A stretch of DNA of 64,000 bases from Corynebacterium alimapuense (GTDB lineage Bacteria; Actinomycetota; Actinomycetes; Mycobacteriales; Mycobacteriaceae): contig NZ_PTJO01000003.1 of NCBI RefSeq assembly GCF_003716585.1, positions 124,001-188,000 of the forward strand, written 5' to 3'. Below the pieces are notes generated by a model. It saw nothing but the letters and a program-made list of their open reading frames with translations, made no database searches and was not told the DNA's origin. Shown piece by piece: positions 1-9,722 of the stretch; within the stretch, counting starts at the first letter, position 1; each line of letters opens with the position of its first letter. The translations under genes and the position numbers were made by a program.

Positions 1-514
1 TCTCAATATTGTCAGCGTGGGTTCCTGAGCCGCGATAGTTCAATGCCACGGTGGCTTCCGCGCCCGCAGCTAGCTCAATGACGGTGGCGCCGAAGGAGGT
101 GACTCCTTCGCCACGACCGGTAACAGTAACGGTGACTGGCTCGGTGGTCACCGAGTTGCTGGAGAAACCGACGTACTGTGCAGAAGGCATAGCAGTCCAG
201 GCCTGAGCTGCGACCCGATCAACGGGTGCGCCAGCGCGGCCAAGGCGCGCATCTCCTGGTGCCAGGGTCTCAGCATTGACCGAGTCCGTAGCTTCGGCAG
301 GAACGTCAACCTGAATATCTTGTTCGACTACTTCCGCGAAAGTGCCGTTGTGCAGGCCGCGGATGCGGCGCAGAGCGATGAAACGCCATAGCTCATCGCG
401 GCCGCTGGGGATCTCAAAGTCCTCAACGTCGAAAGAGCTAAACAGATCGCCCTTGGTGTTATGTGGGGTGGCGTTGCCGACGGCCTTCTGGCCGTCGATG
501 GTTCCGGTCGTCAT
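1..514 (-). CDS. sufD: FeS cluster assembly protein SufD (N-terminal part, cut by window edge)
   Basis: This is the first ~171 residues of SufD, the partner of SufB in the SufBCD scaffold that builds Fe-S clusters in the cytoplasm. Reading from 514 leftwards, the frame is open to base 1. It begins MTTGTIDGQKAVGN and contains the family block GRDELWRFIALRRIRGL, typical of the SufD/SufB N-terminal region. The start ATG lies only 4 bases after the sufB stop, so the two are co-transcribed in the order sufR-sufB-sufD. The missing C-terminal half lies outside the window, so the catalytic surface residues cannot be judged. Confidence is high from the motif and the position next to sufB. Confidence 0.93.
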   Translation of the reverse strand, partial: MTTGTIDGQKAVGNATPHNTKGDLFSSFDVEDFEIPSGRDELWRFIALRRIRGLHNGTFAEVVEQDIQVDVPAEATDSVNAETLAPGDARLGRAGAPVDRVAAQAWTAMPSAQYVGFSSNSVTTEPVTVTVTGRGEGVTSFGATVIELAAGAEATVALNYRGSGTHADNIE

Positions 515-518
515 CGGT

Positions 519-1964
519 CTAGCCCACCGATCCTTCCATTTGCAGTTCAATCAGACGGTTGAGCTCGAGGGCGTATTCCATCGGCAGTTCCTTGGCAATC
601 GGCTCGACGAAGCCGCGGACGATCATCGCCATAGCTTCCTCTTGCGCGACTCCGCGGGACATGAGGTAGAACAACTGCTCCTCAGAGACCTTGGAGACCG
701 TAGCTTCGTGGCCCAGAGTCACGTGGTCGTTGCGGATATCGTTGTACGGGTACGTATCCGAACGAGAAATGTTGTCGACCAACAATGCATCACACTCAAC
801 ATTGGAAGTTGAGTGATGAGCATTCGCGTTGATCTGCACCAAGCCACGGTAGGCAGCTCGTCCACCGCCGCGAGCCACCGACTTGGAGACGATGTTCGAG
901 GAAGTATGCGGAGCCATGTGCGTCATCTTGGCGCCGGTGTCCTGGAACTGACCCTCACCGGCGAATGCTACTGAGAGCACCTCACCCTTGGCGTAGGGGC
1001 CGGTCATCCAGACAGCCGGGTACTTCATGGTGACCTTGGAGCCGATATTGCCATCGACCCATTCCATGGTCGCGCCTTCTTCTGCCTTGGCACGCTTGGT
1101 TACCAGGTTGTAGACGTTGTTCGACCAGTTCTGGATCGTGGTGTAGCGGCAGCGGCCGCCCTTTTTCACGATGATCTCGACAACCGCGGAGTGCAGGGAG
1201 TCCGACTTGTAAATCGGTGCGGTACAACCCTCGACGTAGTGAACGTAAGCATCTTCATCGACGATGATCAGCGTGCGCTCAAACTGGCCCATGTTTTCGG
1301 TGTTGATGCGGAAGTAGGCCTGCAGCGGAATGTCCACGTGGACGCCCTTGGGCACGTAGATGAAAGATCCACCGGACCATACTGCGGTATTAAGAGCCGA
1401 GAACTTGTTGTCGCCGGCTGGAATAACCGAACCGAAGTACTCCTTGAAGAGCTCCTCGTGTTCCTTGAGCGCGGAGTCGGTATCGACGAAGATGACGCCC
1501 TTTTCCTCCAGATCCTCGCGGATCTGGTGGTAGACGACCTCGGATTCGTACTGCGCGGCAACGCCAGCGACCAGACGCTGCTTCTCAGCGTCCGGGATGC
1601 CTAGGCGATCATAGGTGTTGCGGATATCCTCGGGCAGGTCTTCCCAGGACTTGGCTTGGCCCTCGGTGGAACGCACGAAGTACTTGATCGTGTCGAAGTG
1701 GATACCCGACAAATCAGCACCCCAGGTAGGCATGGGCTTGCGGTCGAAGATGCTCAACGCCTTGAGGCGTTGGTCAAGCATCCACTGCGGCTCGCTCTTT
1801 TTGCCGGAGATATCTCGGACGACGTCCTCGCTGAGGCCGCGGCGAGCAGAAGCGCCCGCGTCGTCGGAATCGTGCCAGCCGTAGTTATACGGACCGATAG
1901 AATCAATGATCTGGTCATCATTCATCGGGTTCTCTAGACCGGGATTTTGTGTGGCCTGGGTCAT
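519..1964 (-). CDS. sufB: FeS cluster assembly protein SufB
   Basis: SufB, 481 residues, is the central subunit of the cytoplasmic SufBCD scaffold for iron-sulphur cluster assembly. The C-terminal half carries the beta-helix region with conserved stretches such as [21 protein letters not shown] and NVECDALL. The frame extends a further 20 codons upstream, but the ATG at 1964 (MTQATQNPG) is chosen because AAAGGAG precedes it at proper spacing. This ATG also overlaps the stop of sufR as ATGA, the usual sign of translational coupling. The gene is followed by sufD 4 bases on. Regulation is expected through the SufR repressor encoded directly upstream in the same transcript. Confidence 0.97.
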   Translation of the reverse strand: MTQATQNPGLENPMNDDQIIDSIGPYNYGWHDSDDAGASARRGLSEDVVRDISGKKSEPQWMLDQRLKALSIFDRKPMPTWGADLSGIHFDTIKYFVRSTEGQAKSWEDLPEDIRNTYDRLGIPDAEKQRLVAGVAAQYESEVVYHQIREDLEEKGVIFVDTDSALKEHEELFKEYFGSVIPAGDNKFSALNTAVWSGGSFIYVPKGVHVDIPLQAYFRINTENMGQFERTLIIVDEDAYVHYVEGCTAPIYKSDSLHSAVVEIIVKKGGRCRYTTIQNWSNNVYNLVTKRAKAEEGATMEWVDGNIGSKVTMKYPAVWMTGPYAKGEVLSVAFAGEGQFQDTGAKMTHMAPHTSSNIVSKSVARGGGRAAYRGLVQINANAHHSTSNVECDALLVDNISRSDTYPYNDIRNDHVTLGHEATVSKVSEEQLFYLMSRGVAQEEAMAMIVRGFVEPIAKELPMEYALELNRLIELQMEGSVG

Positions 1965-2653
1965 GATCCGCTCCTTTCTTCTGGGGTCTGACTGATCTGT
2001 TTGAGAGGAATGTTGGTGGTACAAATTCCGTGTCCGTCGGCGATTAGCGCCAAGGGCTGCACGTGGCGGCCGACCATTGAGGAGATTTTCGCATGCTCGG
2101 CTTCACATAATTCAGGATGGTCTGCGGCAACGCTGGCCACCGGACAGTGATGCTGACAAATCTGGATTCCAGCCCCAGCTCGGGTCACCGTGACAGCGTA
2201 CCCGTGCCGATCAAACGCATCCGCCAACTCCCCGACGGTGCGCTGAATGGAATCCTCATCATCGTCGGCTGGGCTAACACCCTCGACGATCCGATCCATC
2301 CGCCTACGTGCCATTTCAGCGACGGCGCCATCTCCCCCGGTTTCCCGAAGAATATTTAACGCCTCGCCTGCTAGCTGGTCGTAGGAGTGCCCAAATTGAG
2401 CGTGTCCCTGGTCAGTGAGGCAAAAAGCTTTAGCTGGCCGACCGCGATGTGTAGTCACGGAGGAACGTGAGCGCCGTTCTGAAACCTCGATGCTGCCTTC
2501 CGCCACCAAAATATCAAGGTGACGACGAATGCCAGCCGGGGAGATTCCCAGCCGTTCAGCGAGATCAGAAGCGGTACTCGGAGAATGTTTCAAAAGCATC
2601 AGCATGATCCGGCGGCGGGTGTCGCCGTCCGGGGACTGCGGTTGATCAACCAC
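1961..2653 (-). CDS. sufR: SufR-type iron-sulphur transcriptional repressor
   Basis: An ArsR/DeoR-like winged-helix regulator of about 230 residues that in actinobacteria represses the suf operon when it holds an Fe-S cluster. The N-terminal helix-turn-helix is visible ([20 protein letters not shown] region, then the RGRPAKAF wing). The C-terminal half has the cysteine/histidine cluster CQHHCP followed by ELCEAEH, the likely cluster ligands. The frame is open upstream to 2788, but GTG at 2653 is chosen because GGGAGGTGAAGG lies just before it and the helix-turn-helix starts soon after. It is the first gene of sufR-sufB-sufD and is divergent from mptB. Autoregulation is inferred from the family. 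Confidence 0.92.
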   Translation of the reverse strand: MVDQPQSPDGDTRRRIMLMLLKHSPSTASDLAERLGISPAGIRRHLDILVAEGSIEVSERRSRSSVTTHRGRPAKAFCLTDQGHAQFGHSYDQLAGEALNILRETGGDGAVAEMARRRMDRIVEGVSPADDDEDSIQRTVGELADAFDRHGYAVTVTRAGAGIQICQHHCPVASVAADHPELCEAEHAKISSMVGRHVQPLALIADGHGICTTNIPLKQISQTPEERSGS

Positions 2654-2752
2654 TGCCTTCACCTCCCTCATTGTGTGCAAACCGAGCATGGTTCGCGCAC
2701 CTGCGTTGAAACACCTATGTCGTTGAACCAAAACTGGCCCTGTTCTTTCGAC

Positions 2753-2812
2753 AACACAAGTGTTCCCTAATTCATTCCCGCTGTCCAACTTGGTTCACAA
2801 TTCACCGGAACC
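2753..2812. promoter_or_regulatory. Inverted repeats in the sufR / mptB divergent intergenic region (candidate SufR operators)
   Basis: Two dyads lie upstream of sufR. AACAC-AA-GTGTT is at 2753-2764, and GGTTC-N11-GAACC is at 2792-2812. Their position in the promoter region of a SufR autoregulated operon makes them candidate operators. This is inference from location and symmetry only; no binding-site model was run. Confidence 0.3.
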
Positions 2813-2892
2813 AATCGCTATCTACTACCCCACTCAAAACCAAATACCCGCGCTCGCGGGGGCACTCACCGCAGCAAAGCTAGGATGACTTT

Positions 2893-4575
2893 GTGGACCC
2901 TAGACGCTCGGCGCCCTTTCGCGCCCTCACCTCAGACCTGCCCAGGCTGGGGCCATCTGGTTCTAGGTCAGCTTCACTACACCGCAATGACTGGGAAGAC
3001 AGCGAAGTCACCTCCCTCGGGATCAGGGAGCTGACTCGCTTTCAGGTATTGCGATGGACTGGAACCACCGGGTCTTTACTCATTGGCTTCGGAGCATTGG
3101 GAGCCGGTGCCGTCCCAGTGGTGGGCAACCCCTACCAATCATTCCCAGGTGGTTGGCTCATGTCGCGGCTTCTACAAAGCTCCTCGGTGATGGTTATGTT
3201 GGGGGTCGGACTGCTGGTGTTCGCCTGGGTACTCATGGCACCTTTCACCGGAGCCTCCCTCACCAATCGAATGAGTAGAGGACCACGTGCCGCAGTAAGC
3301 ACGTCCCTGATTAAACGCACTTTCGCCGCCTGGGTTTTGCCAATTTTGTTCACGGCACCGGTATTTACCCAAGACATTTACTCTTATCTCGCGCAAGGAT
3401 CCATCGTTGCCCAAGGGCTAGATCCCTATTCCGCGGGGCCGGTGGACCTGCTCGGCCCAGAAAATGCGCTCGCCCGTTCGGTGCCTTTTATCTGGTCATC
3501 TTCGCCTTCTCCTTATGGGCCAGTAGCTCTTGGTTTAGCCTCGTTAATCAGCCAGATCACCGGAGACTCCATCATTCTCGGCGTGATCGCACACCGGTTG
3601 GTTTCCCTGCTCGGGCTGATCGCCGCCGGGTGGGCGATCAGTCGATTGGCTCAGCGCTGCCATGTCAGCCCCGTAGCCGCCCTGTGGCTAGGCATGCTCA
3701 ATCCGTTGACCATTCTGCATCTGGTTGGCGGCATACATAATGAGTCGATTCTGCTTGGCCTCATGCTCGTGGGCCTAGAGCTTGGGTTGCGTGGAGTGGA
3801 TAGGCTGGAAGGCCGAAACGGGCAACCGCATTCCCTGCGCAGTGGGTGGTGGCTCATTCTGGTCTCTGCCGCACTGATTTCCAGTGCCGGCTTGGTCAAA
3901 GTAACGGGCTTTTTGGCCCTAGGTTTCATTGGCATGAATCTTGCTCGCCACTTCATGCGTAGTGGTCGGCACCCAGCCGTGGCACTGACAATGGCGGTGA
4001 CAGTCCAAGTTGCTCTCCTTGTTGCCACCATCGCGGTAGTCACCGTGGCCACCGGCATCGGCCTAGGTTGGGTTACCGGCCAGGGAGGAGCGGTGTCGAT
4101 ACGCAGTTGGATGTCGATGACCACAGATATCGGCGTCATTTCCGGTTGGTTTGGCATGATCCTGGGGCTGGGCGATCACACCGAAGCAATCCTATCCATC
4201 ACTAGGGCCGCAGGCATTCTCATCGCAGCCCTGTTCATGGTCCGCATGCTTTTTGCTACCTTCCGGGGCACCATCCATCCGGTTGGTGGCCTCGGCGTAT
4301 CGACGTTCGTGCTGGTCATCCTCTTCCCAGTGGTCCACCCTTGGTACATGCTCTGGGCTATTCTCCCGCTTGCGGCCTGGGCAAACCGCTCGCTTTTCCG
4401 GGTAGGTGTGGTTGTCTATTCCTCAGCGATGAGCCTATTTGTCCTTCCCCGCGGACTATCCCTTACCCCGGGAACCGTGGCGTTTATCTATGTGGGCGCG
4501 GCGGTAGCATTTTTCCTTGTGGTGACATGCGGTTGGTGGCTGTTGCGGCGACGCGGAATTCTTGGCCTACACTAA
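2893..4575 (+). CDS. mptB: Polyprenol-phosphomannose-dependent alpha-1,6-mannosyltransferase MptB
   Basis: A 560-residue GT-C type membrane glycosyltransferase that adds alpha-1,6-mannose residues to the core of lipomannan/lipoarabinomannan-type glycolipids, using polyprenyl-phosphate mannose on the outer face of the membrane. There are about a dozen hydrophobic segments from residue ~50 on. The loop after the early membrane helices has the family stretch TQDIYSYLAQGSIVAQG followed by DPYSAGP, and further on WSSSPSPYGP. The start is GTG at 2893 with little visible ribosome site. A later start is possible because the first ~45 residues are low in conservation signals. It is followed after 6 bases by an ABC ATPase gene. 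Its place next to sufR matches the corynebacterial and mycobacterial arrangement. Confidence 0.9.
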   Translation: MDPRRSAPFRALTSDLPRLGPSGSRSASLHRNDWEDSEVTSLGIRELTRFQVLRWTGTTGSLLIGFGALGAGAVPVVGNPYQSFPGGWLMSRLLQSSSVMVMLGVGLLVFAWVLMAPFTGASLTNRMSRGPRAAVSTSLIKRTFAAWVLPILFTAPVFTQDIYSYLAQGSIVAQGLDPYSAGPVDLLGPENALARSVPFIWSSSPSPYGPVALGLASLISQITGDSIILGVIAHRLVSLLGLIAAGWAISRLAQRCHVSPVAALWLGMLNPLTILHLVGGIHNESILLGLMLVGLELGLRGVDRLEGRNGQPHSLRSGWWLILVSAALISSAGLVKVTGFLALGFIGMNLARHFMRSGRHPAVALTMAVTVQVALLVATIAVVTVATGIGLGWVTGQGGAVSIRSWMSMTTDIGVISGWFGMILGLGDHTEAILSITRAAGILIAALFMVRMLFATFRGTIHPVGGLGVSTFVLVILFPVVHPWYMLWAILPLAAWANRSLFRVGVVVYSSAMSLFVLPRGLSLTPGTVAFIYVGAAVAFFLVVTCGWWLLRRRGILGLH

Positions 4576-4581
4576 TTAATC

Positions 4582-5550
4582 GTGTCTACAACTTCTGACG
4601 GATCCACAGATTCCTCCAGTTACGTGCTGGAGCTGATCGATGTGGTCAAAGCCTTTGGCGAGACCACCGCCGTCAATGGACTGACCCTCAATGTTCGACG
4701 CGGAGAGATCCTCGCGCTACTGGGCCCCAACGGAGCTGGCAAGACGACAACGATCGAAATGTGTGAGGGCTTTCTTAGCCCCACTTCCGGGAGCATTCGG
4801 GTGCTAGGAATCGATCCGAACACTCACCCCGACCAAGTTCGTCGTCGAATCGGGATCATGCTTCAAGGCGGCGGTGCCTACTCCGGCATCCGAGTTGAGG
4901 AGATGCTCAACCTAGCGGCTTCCTACAACGATAATCCGCTCTCACCTGATTGGCTGATTGACATCCTCGGCCTAGACGGGGCTCGCCGAACCACCTATCG
5001 CCGTCTGTCTGGTGGTCAGCAACAACGACTCTCCCTTGCTCTCGCGCTAATCAGTCGACCAGAGCTCATCTTTTTGGATGAACCGACCGCTGGACTAGAT
5101 GCCCAATCACGATTGGTGGTGTGGGAACTAGTCGATGCATTGCGCCGTGATGGGGTGACCGTCATTCTCACCACCCACCTCATGGACGAGGCAGAAGCTC
5201 TGGCTGACCGCATCGTCATTATTGATCGCGGTAGCATCCTTGCTGAAGGTACTCCCGCAGAATTGACCTCAGTTGGCGCTACCACCGCGCGGGTGAGTTT
5301 TGAGACTGATCGTCCACTCGACACCATGATTGCCGACATCGAGTTGGCGGCTCGTTGCCCGAAGCCTCCACAGATTGAGTGCCTTCGACCGCTCTTCTAC
5401 CGAGTTGCAGCCCCAGCGACGCCGAATCTGGTGGCGGCATTAACTGCCGCGGCAGCTGAACAAGGGGTCTTGGTGCGCAGACTTGATGTCGACCATCGAA
5501 ACCTAGAGGAAGTATTCCTCGATATCACCGGCCGGAATATGAGGAGTTGA
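4582..5550 (+). CDS. ABC-2 type transporter, ATP-binding protein
   Basis: A 322-residue ABC ATPase of the drug/lipid exporter type (CcmA/NatA-like). Walker A is GPNGAGKTT near residue 50, the signature LSGGQQQR is near residue 140, and Walker B with the D-loop is FLDEPTAGLD near residue 160, followed by the H-loop TTHLMDEA. The C-terminal ~80 residues form the usual accessory domain. GTG at 4582 starts it. Its stop overlaps the region just before the permease gene, so the two clearly form one exporter. The substrate is unknown. The neighbourhood with mptB and ctaA is conserved in mycolic-acid actinobacteria, but that does not define a cargo. Confidence 0.93.
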   Translation: MSTTSDGSTDSSSYVLELIDVVKAFGETTAVNGLTLNVRRGEILALLGPNGAGKTTTIEMCEGFLSPTSGSIRVLGIDPNTHPDQVRRRIGIMLQGGGAYSGIRVEEMLNLAASYNDNPLSPDWLIDILGLDGARRTTYRRLSGGQQQRLSLALALISRPELIFLDEPTAGLDAQSRLVVWELVDALRRDGVTVILTTHLMDEAEALADRIVIIDRGSILAEGTPAELTSVGATTARVSFETDRPLDTMIADIELAARCPKPPQIECLRPLFYRVAAPATPNLVAALTAAAAEQGVLVRRLDVDHRNLEEVFLDITGRNMRS

Positions 5551-5555
5551 AGAAG

Positions 5556-6338
5556 ATGCACACCAACCCGGAGAACAATCGTTTCGCACCTGGCACCTTC
5601 GCCCCCGCTCCTCGGCGTGCCCCCAGGCACAAGATGATGGCTGCCCAAGGCCGAATGGAGACCATTCTGTTTCTTCGCCACGGCGAGCAACAGCTGCTCA
5701 GCGTGGTCATTCCCTTGGCAATGCTGCTGATCGTCGGTCGAATCCCGCTGCTCGGCGAAGACACTGGAGTCGATGAGATCTTCCCGATGATGCTAGCGAT
5801 TGCCACCACTAGCTCAGGTTTTACCGGACAAGCCATTGCACTAGCTTTCGACCGTCGATACGGAGCGCTCAAACGCACCGGCGCCTCTGGGGTGCCAGCT
5901 GAGACCATTATTGCCGGAAAGGTTATTGCAGTTGCGGTCATGGCAGTGCTCCAGACCTTCTTGCTGGGTGGCGCTGCGCTGGCGTTGGGCTGGCGCGTAG
6001 ACCTCACCGGCATTGCCCTCGGTGCGATAACACTGCTTGCCGGAGTCGCGGCCTTTAGCGCGCTCGGGCTGCTTATGGGAGGCACGCTAGGTGCCGAAGT
6101 GGTCTTGGCTTTGGCCAACCTCATTTGGGTGGTGCTGATCGGCTTGGTGGGCTGGGTGGTCTACTCCCAAGGACTTACCGATGCTGGCTGGTACACGGCT
6201 ATCCCGTCAGTGGCTCTCGCTGCCGGTTTAACGCTATCGTTCGAGGGTATCGTCCCGTGGACGGAGATTCTCGTCCTGCTTGGTTGGTCAGTTGCGGCAG
6301 TTGCCGCTGCTACTCGCTGGTTCCGGTTTAGTTCTTAG
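5556..6338 (+). CDS. ABC-2 type transporter, permease protein
   Basis: A membrane protein of about 260 residues with six predicted hydrophobic segments, the partner of the ATPase just upstream. Segments include VVIPLAMLLIVG, VIAVAVMAVLQTFLLGG, ALGAITLLAGVAAFSALGLL, VLALANLIWVVLIGLVGWVV and a last one before the C-terminus. Between segments 2 and 3 lies AFDRRYGALKRTG, the 'RR.G.LK....' cytoplasmic loop common in ABC-2 permeases. ATG 5556 is chosen since AGGAG (5542-5546), inside the end of the ATPase gene, is 9 bases upstream. A TTG at 5547 in the same frame is less likely. Substrate unknown. Confidence 0.9.
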   Translation: MHTNPENNRFAPGTFAPAPRRAPRHKMMAAQGRMETILFLRHGEQQLLSVVIPLAMLLIVGRIPLLGEDTGVDEIFPMMLAIATTSSGFTGQAIALAFDRRYGALKRTGASGVPAETIIAGKVIAVAVMAVLQTFLLGGAALALGWRVDLTGIALGAITLLAGVAAFSALGLLMGGTLGAEVVLALANLIWVVLIGLVGWVVYSQGLTDAGWYTAIPSVALAAGLTLSFEGIVPWTEILVLLGWSVAAVAAATRWFRFSS

Positions 6339-6416
6339 AATATGAGTGGCTCGCGCCACAGTTGAGATAGCCCTGGAATGGTGGCTTATCCTGCGCGAAC
6401 GGGTAGGGTGGACGCC

Positions 6417-7379
6417 GTGACTGAGACTGCATCTGTTTCCACCCGCGCTACTAGGACTCCCTCGGTCCGGTTGCAACGAACACTCGCGATGATCCTTTTG
6501 GTGGCCCAAGGCGCGATCACCGTCACTGGATCAATTGTCCGAGTAACTGGCTCCGGTTTGGGCTGTAACACCTGGCCTAACTGCCATGAGGGTTCGCTGG
6601 TTCCGGTTCAGGGCGCGGCTCCTGCGCTCCATCAGGCCATCGAATTCGGCAACCGCCTGTTGACCTTCGTGCTCGCTGCCATTGCTTTGGCCGTGTTTAT
6701 CGCCGTCATCAAGGCAGGACGCCGCCGTGAGATCAAGCTCTACGCGTTGATCTCGGGCCTGGGGATCATTCTCCAGGCTGTACTCGGCGGCATCTCCGTT
6801 CTGTTGGACCTGCAGTGGTGGGTAGTAGCCATCCACTTCTTGCCTTCCATGGTGTTGGTCTGGATCGCAGCTCTGCTCTACATGCGTATCGCTGAGCCTG
6901 ATGATGGTCAACCGACTCAACTATTCCCACAACGTATCCGCTCCCTGACGGTCGCCGCTGCAGTGGCGCTGTCTTTGGTTTTGGCTACCGGGACCATGGT
7001 TACCGGATCCGGCGTCCATGCCGGAGATGATGGCGTCGGTATGGATGGCCGTCTTGAGGTCAATATCGAAACCATGGCCTATATCCACGCAGCCAGCATG
7101 TACATCTATTTGGCTGCCACTGCGCTCATTGTCTGGATGCTCTACCGGACCTCAGCCTCTGTGTCAGTCAAGCGCAGCGCCTGGGTCTTGATCGCTATGA
7201 TCCTTATCCAATGGGCCATCGGCGTCATTCAATTCAATCTCGGCATCCCGCGCTGGACCATCCCGGCACACATCGCAATGTCTTCCGTCGTGGTCGCTTT
7301 CTCGGCCTTCCTATACGCTCATGGCCGCCGTCGCGTTTCCACTGAACCTGAAAAGGCCACCGCTAGCGCTGAGATGTAG
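6417..7379 (+). CDS. ctaA: Heme A synthase (CtaA)
   Basis: An integral membrane enzyme, ~320 residues, that oxidises the methyl group of heme O to the formyl group of heme A for the aa3 cytochrome oxidase. Eight hydrophobic segments and the paired histidines that bind heme are visible: HQAIEFGNR and HFLPSM in the first half, HAASMYIYL and HIAMSSV in the second. The extracellular loop after helix 1 has GCNTWPNCHEGSLVP, with the cysteine pair seen in this family. GTG 6417 is preferred because TAGGGTGG precedes it; the frame is open to an ATG at 6378. CtaB, which makes its substrate heme O, is encoded nearby on the other strand. Confidence 0.94.
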   Translation: MTETASVSTRATRTPSVRLQRTLAMILLVAQGAITVTGSIVRVTGSGLGCNTWPNCHEGSLVPVQGAAPALHQAIEFGNRLLTFVLAAIALAVFIAVIKAGRRREIKLYALISGLGIILQAVLGGISVLLDLQWWVVAIHFLPSMVLVWIAALLYMRIAEPDDGQPTQLFPQRIRSLTVAAAVALSLVLATGTMVTGSGVHAGDDGVGMDGRLEVNIETMAYIHAASMYIYLAATALIVWMLYRTSASVSVKRSAWVLIAMILIQWAIGVIQFNLGIPRWTIPAHIAMSSVVVAFSAFLYAHGRRRVSTEPEKATASAEM

Positions 7380-7393
7380 CTAGCCTGGATGCC

Positions 7394-8359
7394 ATGAAGG
7401 CAATTCAGATTACTCACACTGGGGGCCCTGAGGTCCTCTCCTTGCAGGAAATTGACTCCCCCGTACCCACCGAGGATGAAGTTCTCGTTAATGTCCAAGT
7501 GGCCGGGGTCAATTTCATCGACACCTACTATCGCGAAGGCGTCTATCACGCACCGCTGCCCTTCGTGCCCGGCCTAGAAGGCACCGGCCGGGTGGCCTAT
7601 GATCCCCGTGGGGATATTGCGGTCGGTACTGTTGTCGCTTGGTGCGACGCGTTCGGTTCCTACGCACAACAGGTCTGTGTCCCCCGTGAACGGCTGGTAG
7701 CAGTCCCCGAGGGAGTCAGCCCCGAAGTAGCGGCCTCGATGCTGCTACAGGGCATTACCGCCCACTACCTCACCTATGGGGTCTATGACCTCAAAGAGGG
7801 AGACTCCTGCCTGATTACTGCTGGTGCTGGCGGGGTTGGCCTCTTGGCTACCCAGATGGCTGCAGCTAAGGGGGTTCGGGTGTTTTCAGTGGTCTCCAGC
7901 GATGAGAAAGAAAAGCTAGCCATCGAGGCTGGTGCTACTGAGGTATTCCGCTACTCCGATAACCTCGCAGAGATCGTGCGCCGCCGGAACAATGGCGCGG
8001 GCGTCGATGTGGTCTATGACGGCGTCGGAAAGGACACCTTTGCCGAATCATTAGAGGCAGTGCGCCCTCGAGGCACCGTTTGTCTCTTTGGCGCGGCTTC
8101 CGGGCCCGTCGAACCGGTTGATCCTCAGCTGCTCAACACTCATGGCTCGATCTTTTTGACTCGGCCGTCGATTGGTGCGTGGACCTCAGGTGAGGGCGAA
8201 TTCCGGATGCGGGCTCAGGCGGTAACTCAAGCGATCGTGGACGGTACGCTACGTTTCCGTGTCTCTGACGCCTACGACTTAGCAGACGCTGAACAGGCGC
8301 ACCGAGATCTCCAAGGCCGTCGGACCACTGGATCAATCGTGCTGCGCGTGCAGGACTAG
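7394..8359 (+). CDS. qor: NADPH:quinone oxidoreductase (zinc-independent MDR family)
   Basis: A 321-residue medium-chain dehydrogenase/reductase. The N-terminal GroES-like half has VAGVNFIDTYYREGVY and VPGLEGTG. The Rossmann half has ITAGAGGVGLLATQMA, the dinucleotide-binding glycine motif, followed by VVYDGVGKDTF, the quinone oxidoreductase signature. No structural or catalytic zinc cysteines are present, as in zeta-crystallin-like quinone reductases. ATG 7394 follows ctaA by 14 bases, so it may share that transcript. The physiological quinone is not defined by the sequence. Confidence 0.92.
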   Translation: MKAIQITHTGGPEVLSLQEIDSPVPTEDEVLVNVQVAGVNFIDTYYREGVYHAPLPFVPGLEGTGRVAYDPRGDIAVGTVVAWCDAFGSYAQQVCVPRERLVAVPEGVSPEVAASMLLQGITAHYLTYGVYDLKEGDSCLITAGAGGVGLLATQMAAAKGVRVFSVVSSDEKEKLAIEAGATEVFRYSDNLAEIVRRRNNGAGVDVVYDGVGKDTFAESLEAVRPRGTVCLFGAASGPVEPVDPQLLNTHGSIFLTRPSIGAWTSGEGEFRMRAQAVTQAIVDGTLRFRVSDAYDLADAEQAHRDLQGRRTTGSIVLRVQD

Positions 8360-8393
8360 AAACCGGAGGGTTGGACTACCCACCACTGATTGA

Positions 8394-9326
8394 TCAGAAG
8401 AACGTGGTAGTCCAGCCCAGCATCTCCCCGATGGTCTCCCAACCCAACACTGCGTCAATCGAGAGTGAGACAAAGACCAAAGCGAGATAGTTATTCGAGA
8501 GAATAAACAGCTTCAGCGGCTTAACGGTAGCTCCCTTGACTATTCCTCGGTGCAAGATAATTGCCATGTAGAGGAAGTAGACACCACCAATCAAGGCGCC
8601 GGCTAGGTAGATCCATGAGGCACCTGGCACCAGCAATAGCGAGGTAATAACGGTGGCCCACGTGTACCAAACGATCTGACGGGTGACCGCAACTGGCTTC
8701 CGCACGACTGGGAGCATAGGCACGCCTGCACGCTCATAATCGTCTTTGTACTTCATGGCCAGCGCCCAAGTATGCGGCGGGGTCCAGAAGAAGATGATCA
8801 TAAACAGCACGATCGCCTGCCACCATTGAGCAGGAACTCCCTCGGGGAGATTATCGGTGATGACTGCCCAGCCCACTAAGACCGGCATACATCCTGCGGC
8901 ACCGCCCCAAATAATGTTCTGCCAGGTCCGGCGTTTGAGCCACTTGGTGTAAACGAAAATATAGAACCAGTTGGTCAGCGCGATGAAAAAGGCAGCTAAC
9001 CAAGAGCCACACAGCAGACCCAGCCAGAGGATCGACACAGTCAGCAAAGTCCAAGCAAAAATGCTGGCGTGAAGATTTGAGACGGTGTGGCGAACCAGCG
9101 GCCTAGCCCTCGTACGCCCCATTTTCTGATCAATATCTGAATCAGCCACCATGTTGAAGGTGTTGGCCGCGGCCGCACCCATCCAACCACCGATGACGGT
9201 TAATAGGATCAACAAAATGTTGCTCTCGCCACGCTCTGCCTGCAGCATCACAGGAATCGTGGCCACGAGGAGCAACTCAATAACCCTCGGCTTCGTCAGC
9301 GCAATATAGGCCTTGATTGTCTCCAA
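8394..9326 (-). CDS. ctaB: Protoheme IX farnesyltransferase (heme O synthase CtaB)
   Basis: A UbiA-superfamily prenyltransferase, about 310 residues, that attaches farnesyl diphosphate to heme B to make heme O. It has nine hydrophobic segments. The first aspartate-rich motif region is [20 protein letters not shown], and the second loop contains [16 protein letters not shown]. The frame is open to 9428, but TTG at 9326 (then [18 protein letters not shown]) is chosen since GGAGGA is 8 bases upstream and CtaB proteins begin close to the KAYxxLTKPR motif. It is convergent with qor and divergent from tkt. Confidence 0.93.
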   Translation of the reverse strand: METIKAYIALTKPRVIELLLVATIPVMLQAERGESNILLILLTVIGGWMGAAAANTFNMVADSDIDQKMGRTRARPLVRHTVSNLHASIFAWTLLTVSILWLGLLCGSWLAAFFIALTNWFYIFVYTKWLKRRTWQNIIWGGAAGCMPVLVGWAVITDNLPEGVPAQWWQAIVLFMIIFFWTPPHTWALAMKYKDDYERAGVPMLPVVRKPVAVTRQIVWYTWATVITSLLLVPGASWIYLAGALIGGVYFLYMAIILHRGIVKGATVKPLKLFILSNNYLALVFVSLSIDAVLGWETIGEMLGWTTTFF

Positions 9327-9722
9327 GGAAGATTCCTCCAGCAGCAGGGTGGTATTAACGGCACAGACGCGATGAAAAGGTGCCTGAAAAATAAGTCGAG
9401 TCTGAATTTCAGGATAGTTGCCCACCATCCCACGGCGCCGAGTGGGACACAGGGTTAAGCCCTGTCAGCCTACCTGCCCTACCCACCCCTACCGCAATCA
9501 GCCGTCCCGTGATGGTGGTTTAACTAACCCCGTGCCCGTCTTTAACCAATTTCCACGGCCCCCTAGATTATGGGTACACCCTTGAACTGGGTATCTAGGG
9601 CAGTCACCCATCGGTTGAAGCATCCGCACTAAGGTGGGCCATGATAAATACTGTCGGTGCCCTTGGCCGCCGATGTTTCCCGAAATAGACTTATTCCCGA
9701 CCCTTAAAGTAAGGATTCTCCT
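9327..9722. promoter_or_regulatory. Divergent ctaB / tkt promoter region with an inverted repeat
   Basis: About 400 bases without a gene, holding the promoters for ctaB (leftward) and the tkt operon (rightward). An 8-bp perfect inverted repeat CCCTAGAT (9561-9568) / ATCTAGGG (9593-9600) encloses a smaller ACCC/GGGT dyad. It may be a regulator site or a leader hairpin. The tkt start is preceded by AAGGA. No specific regulator can be named from sequence alone. Confidence 0.4.
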
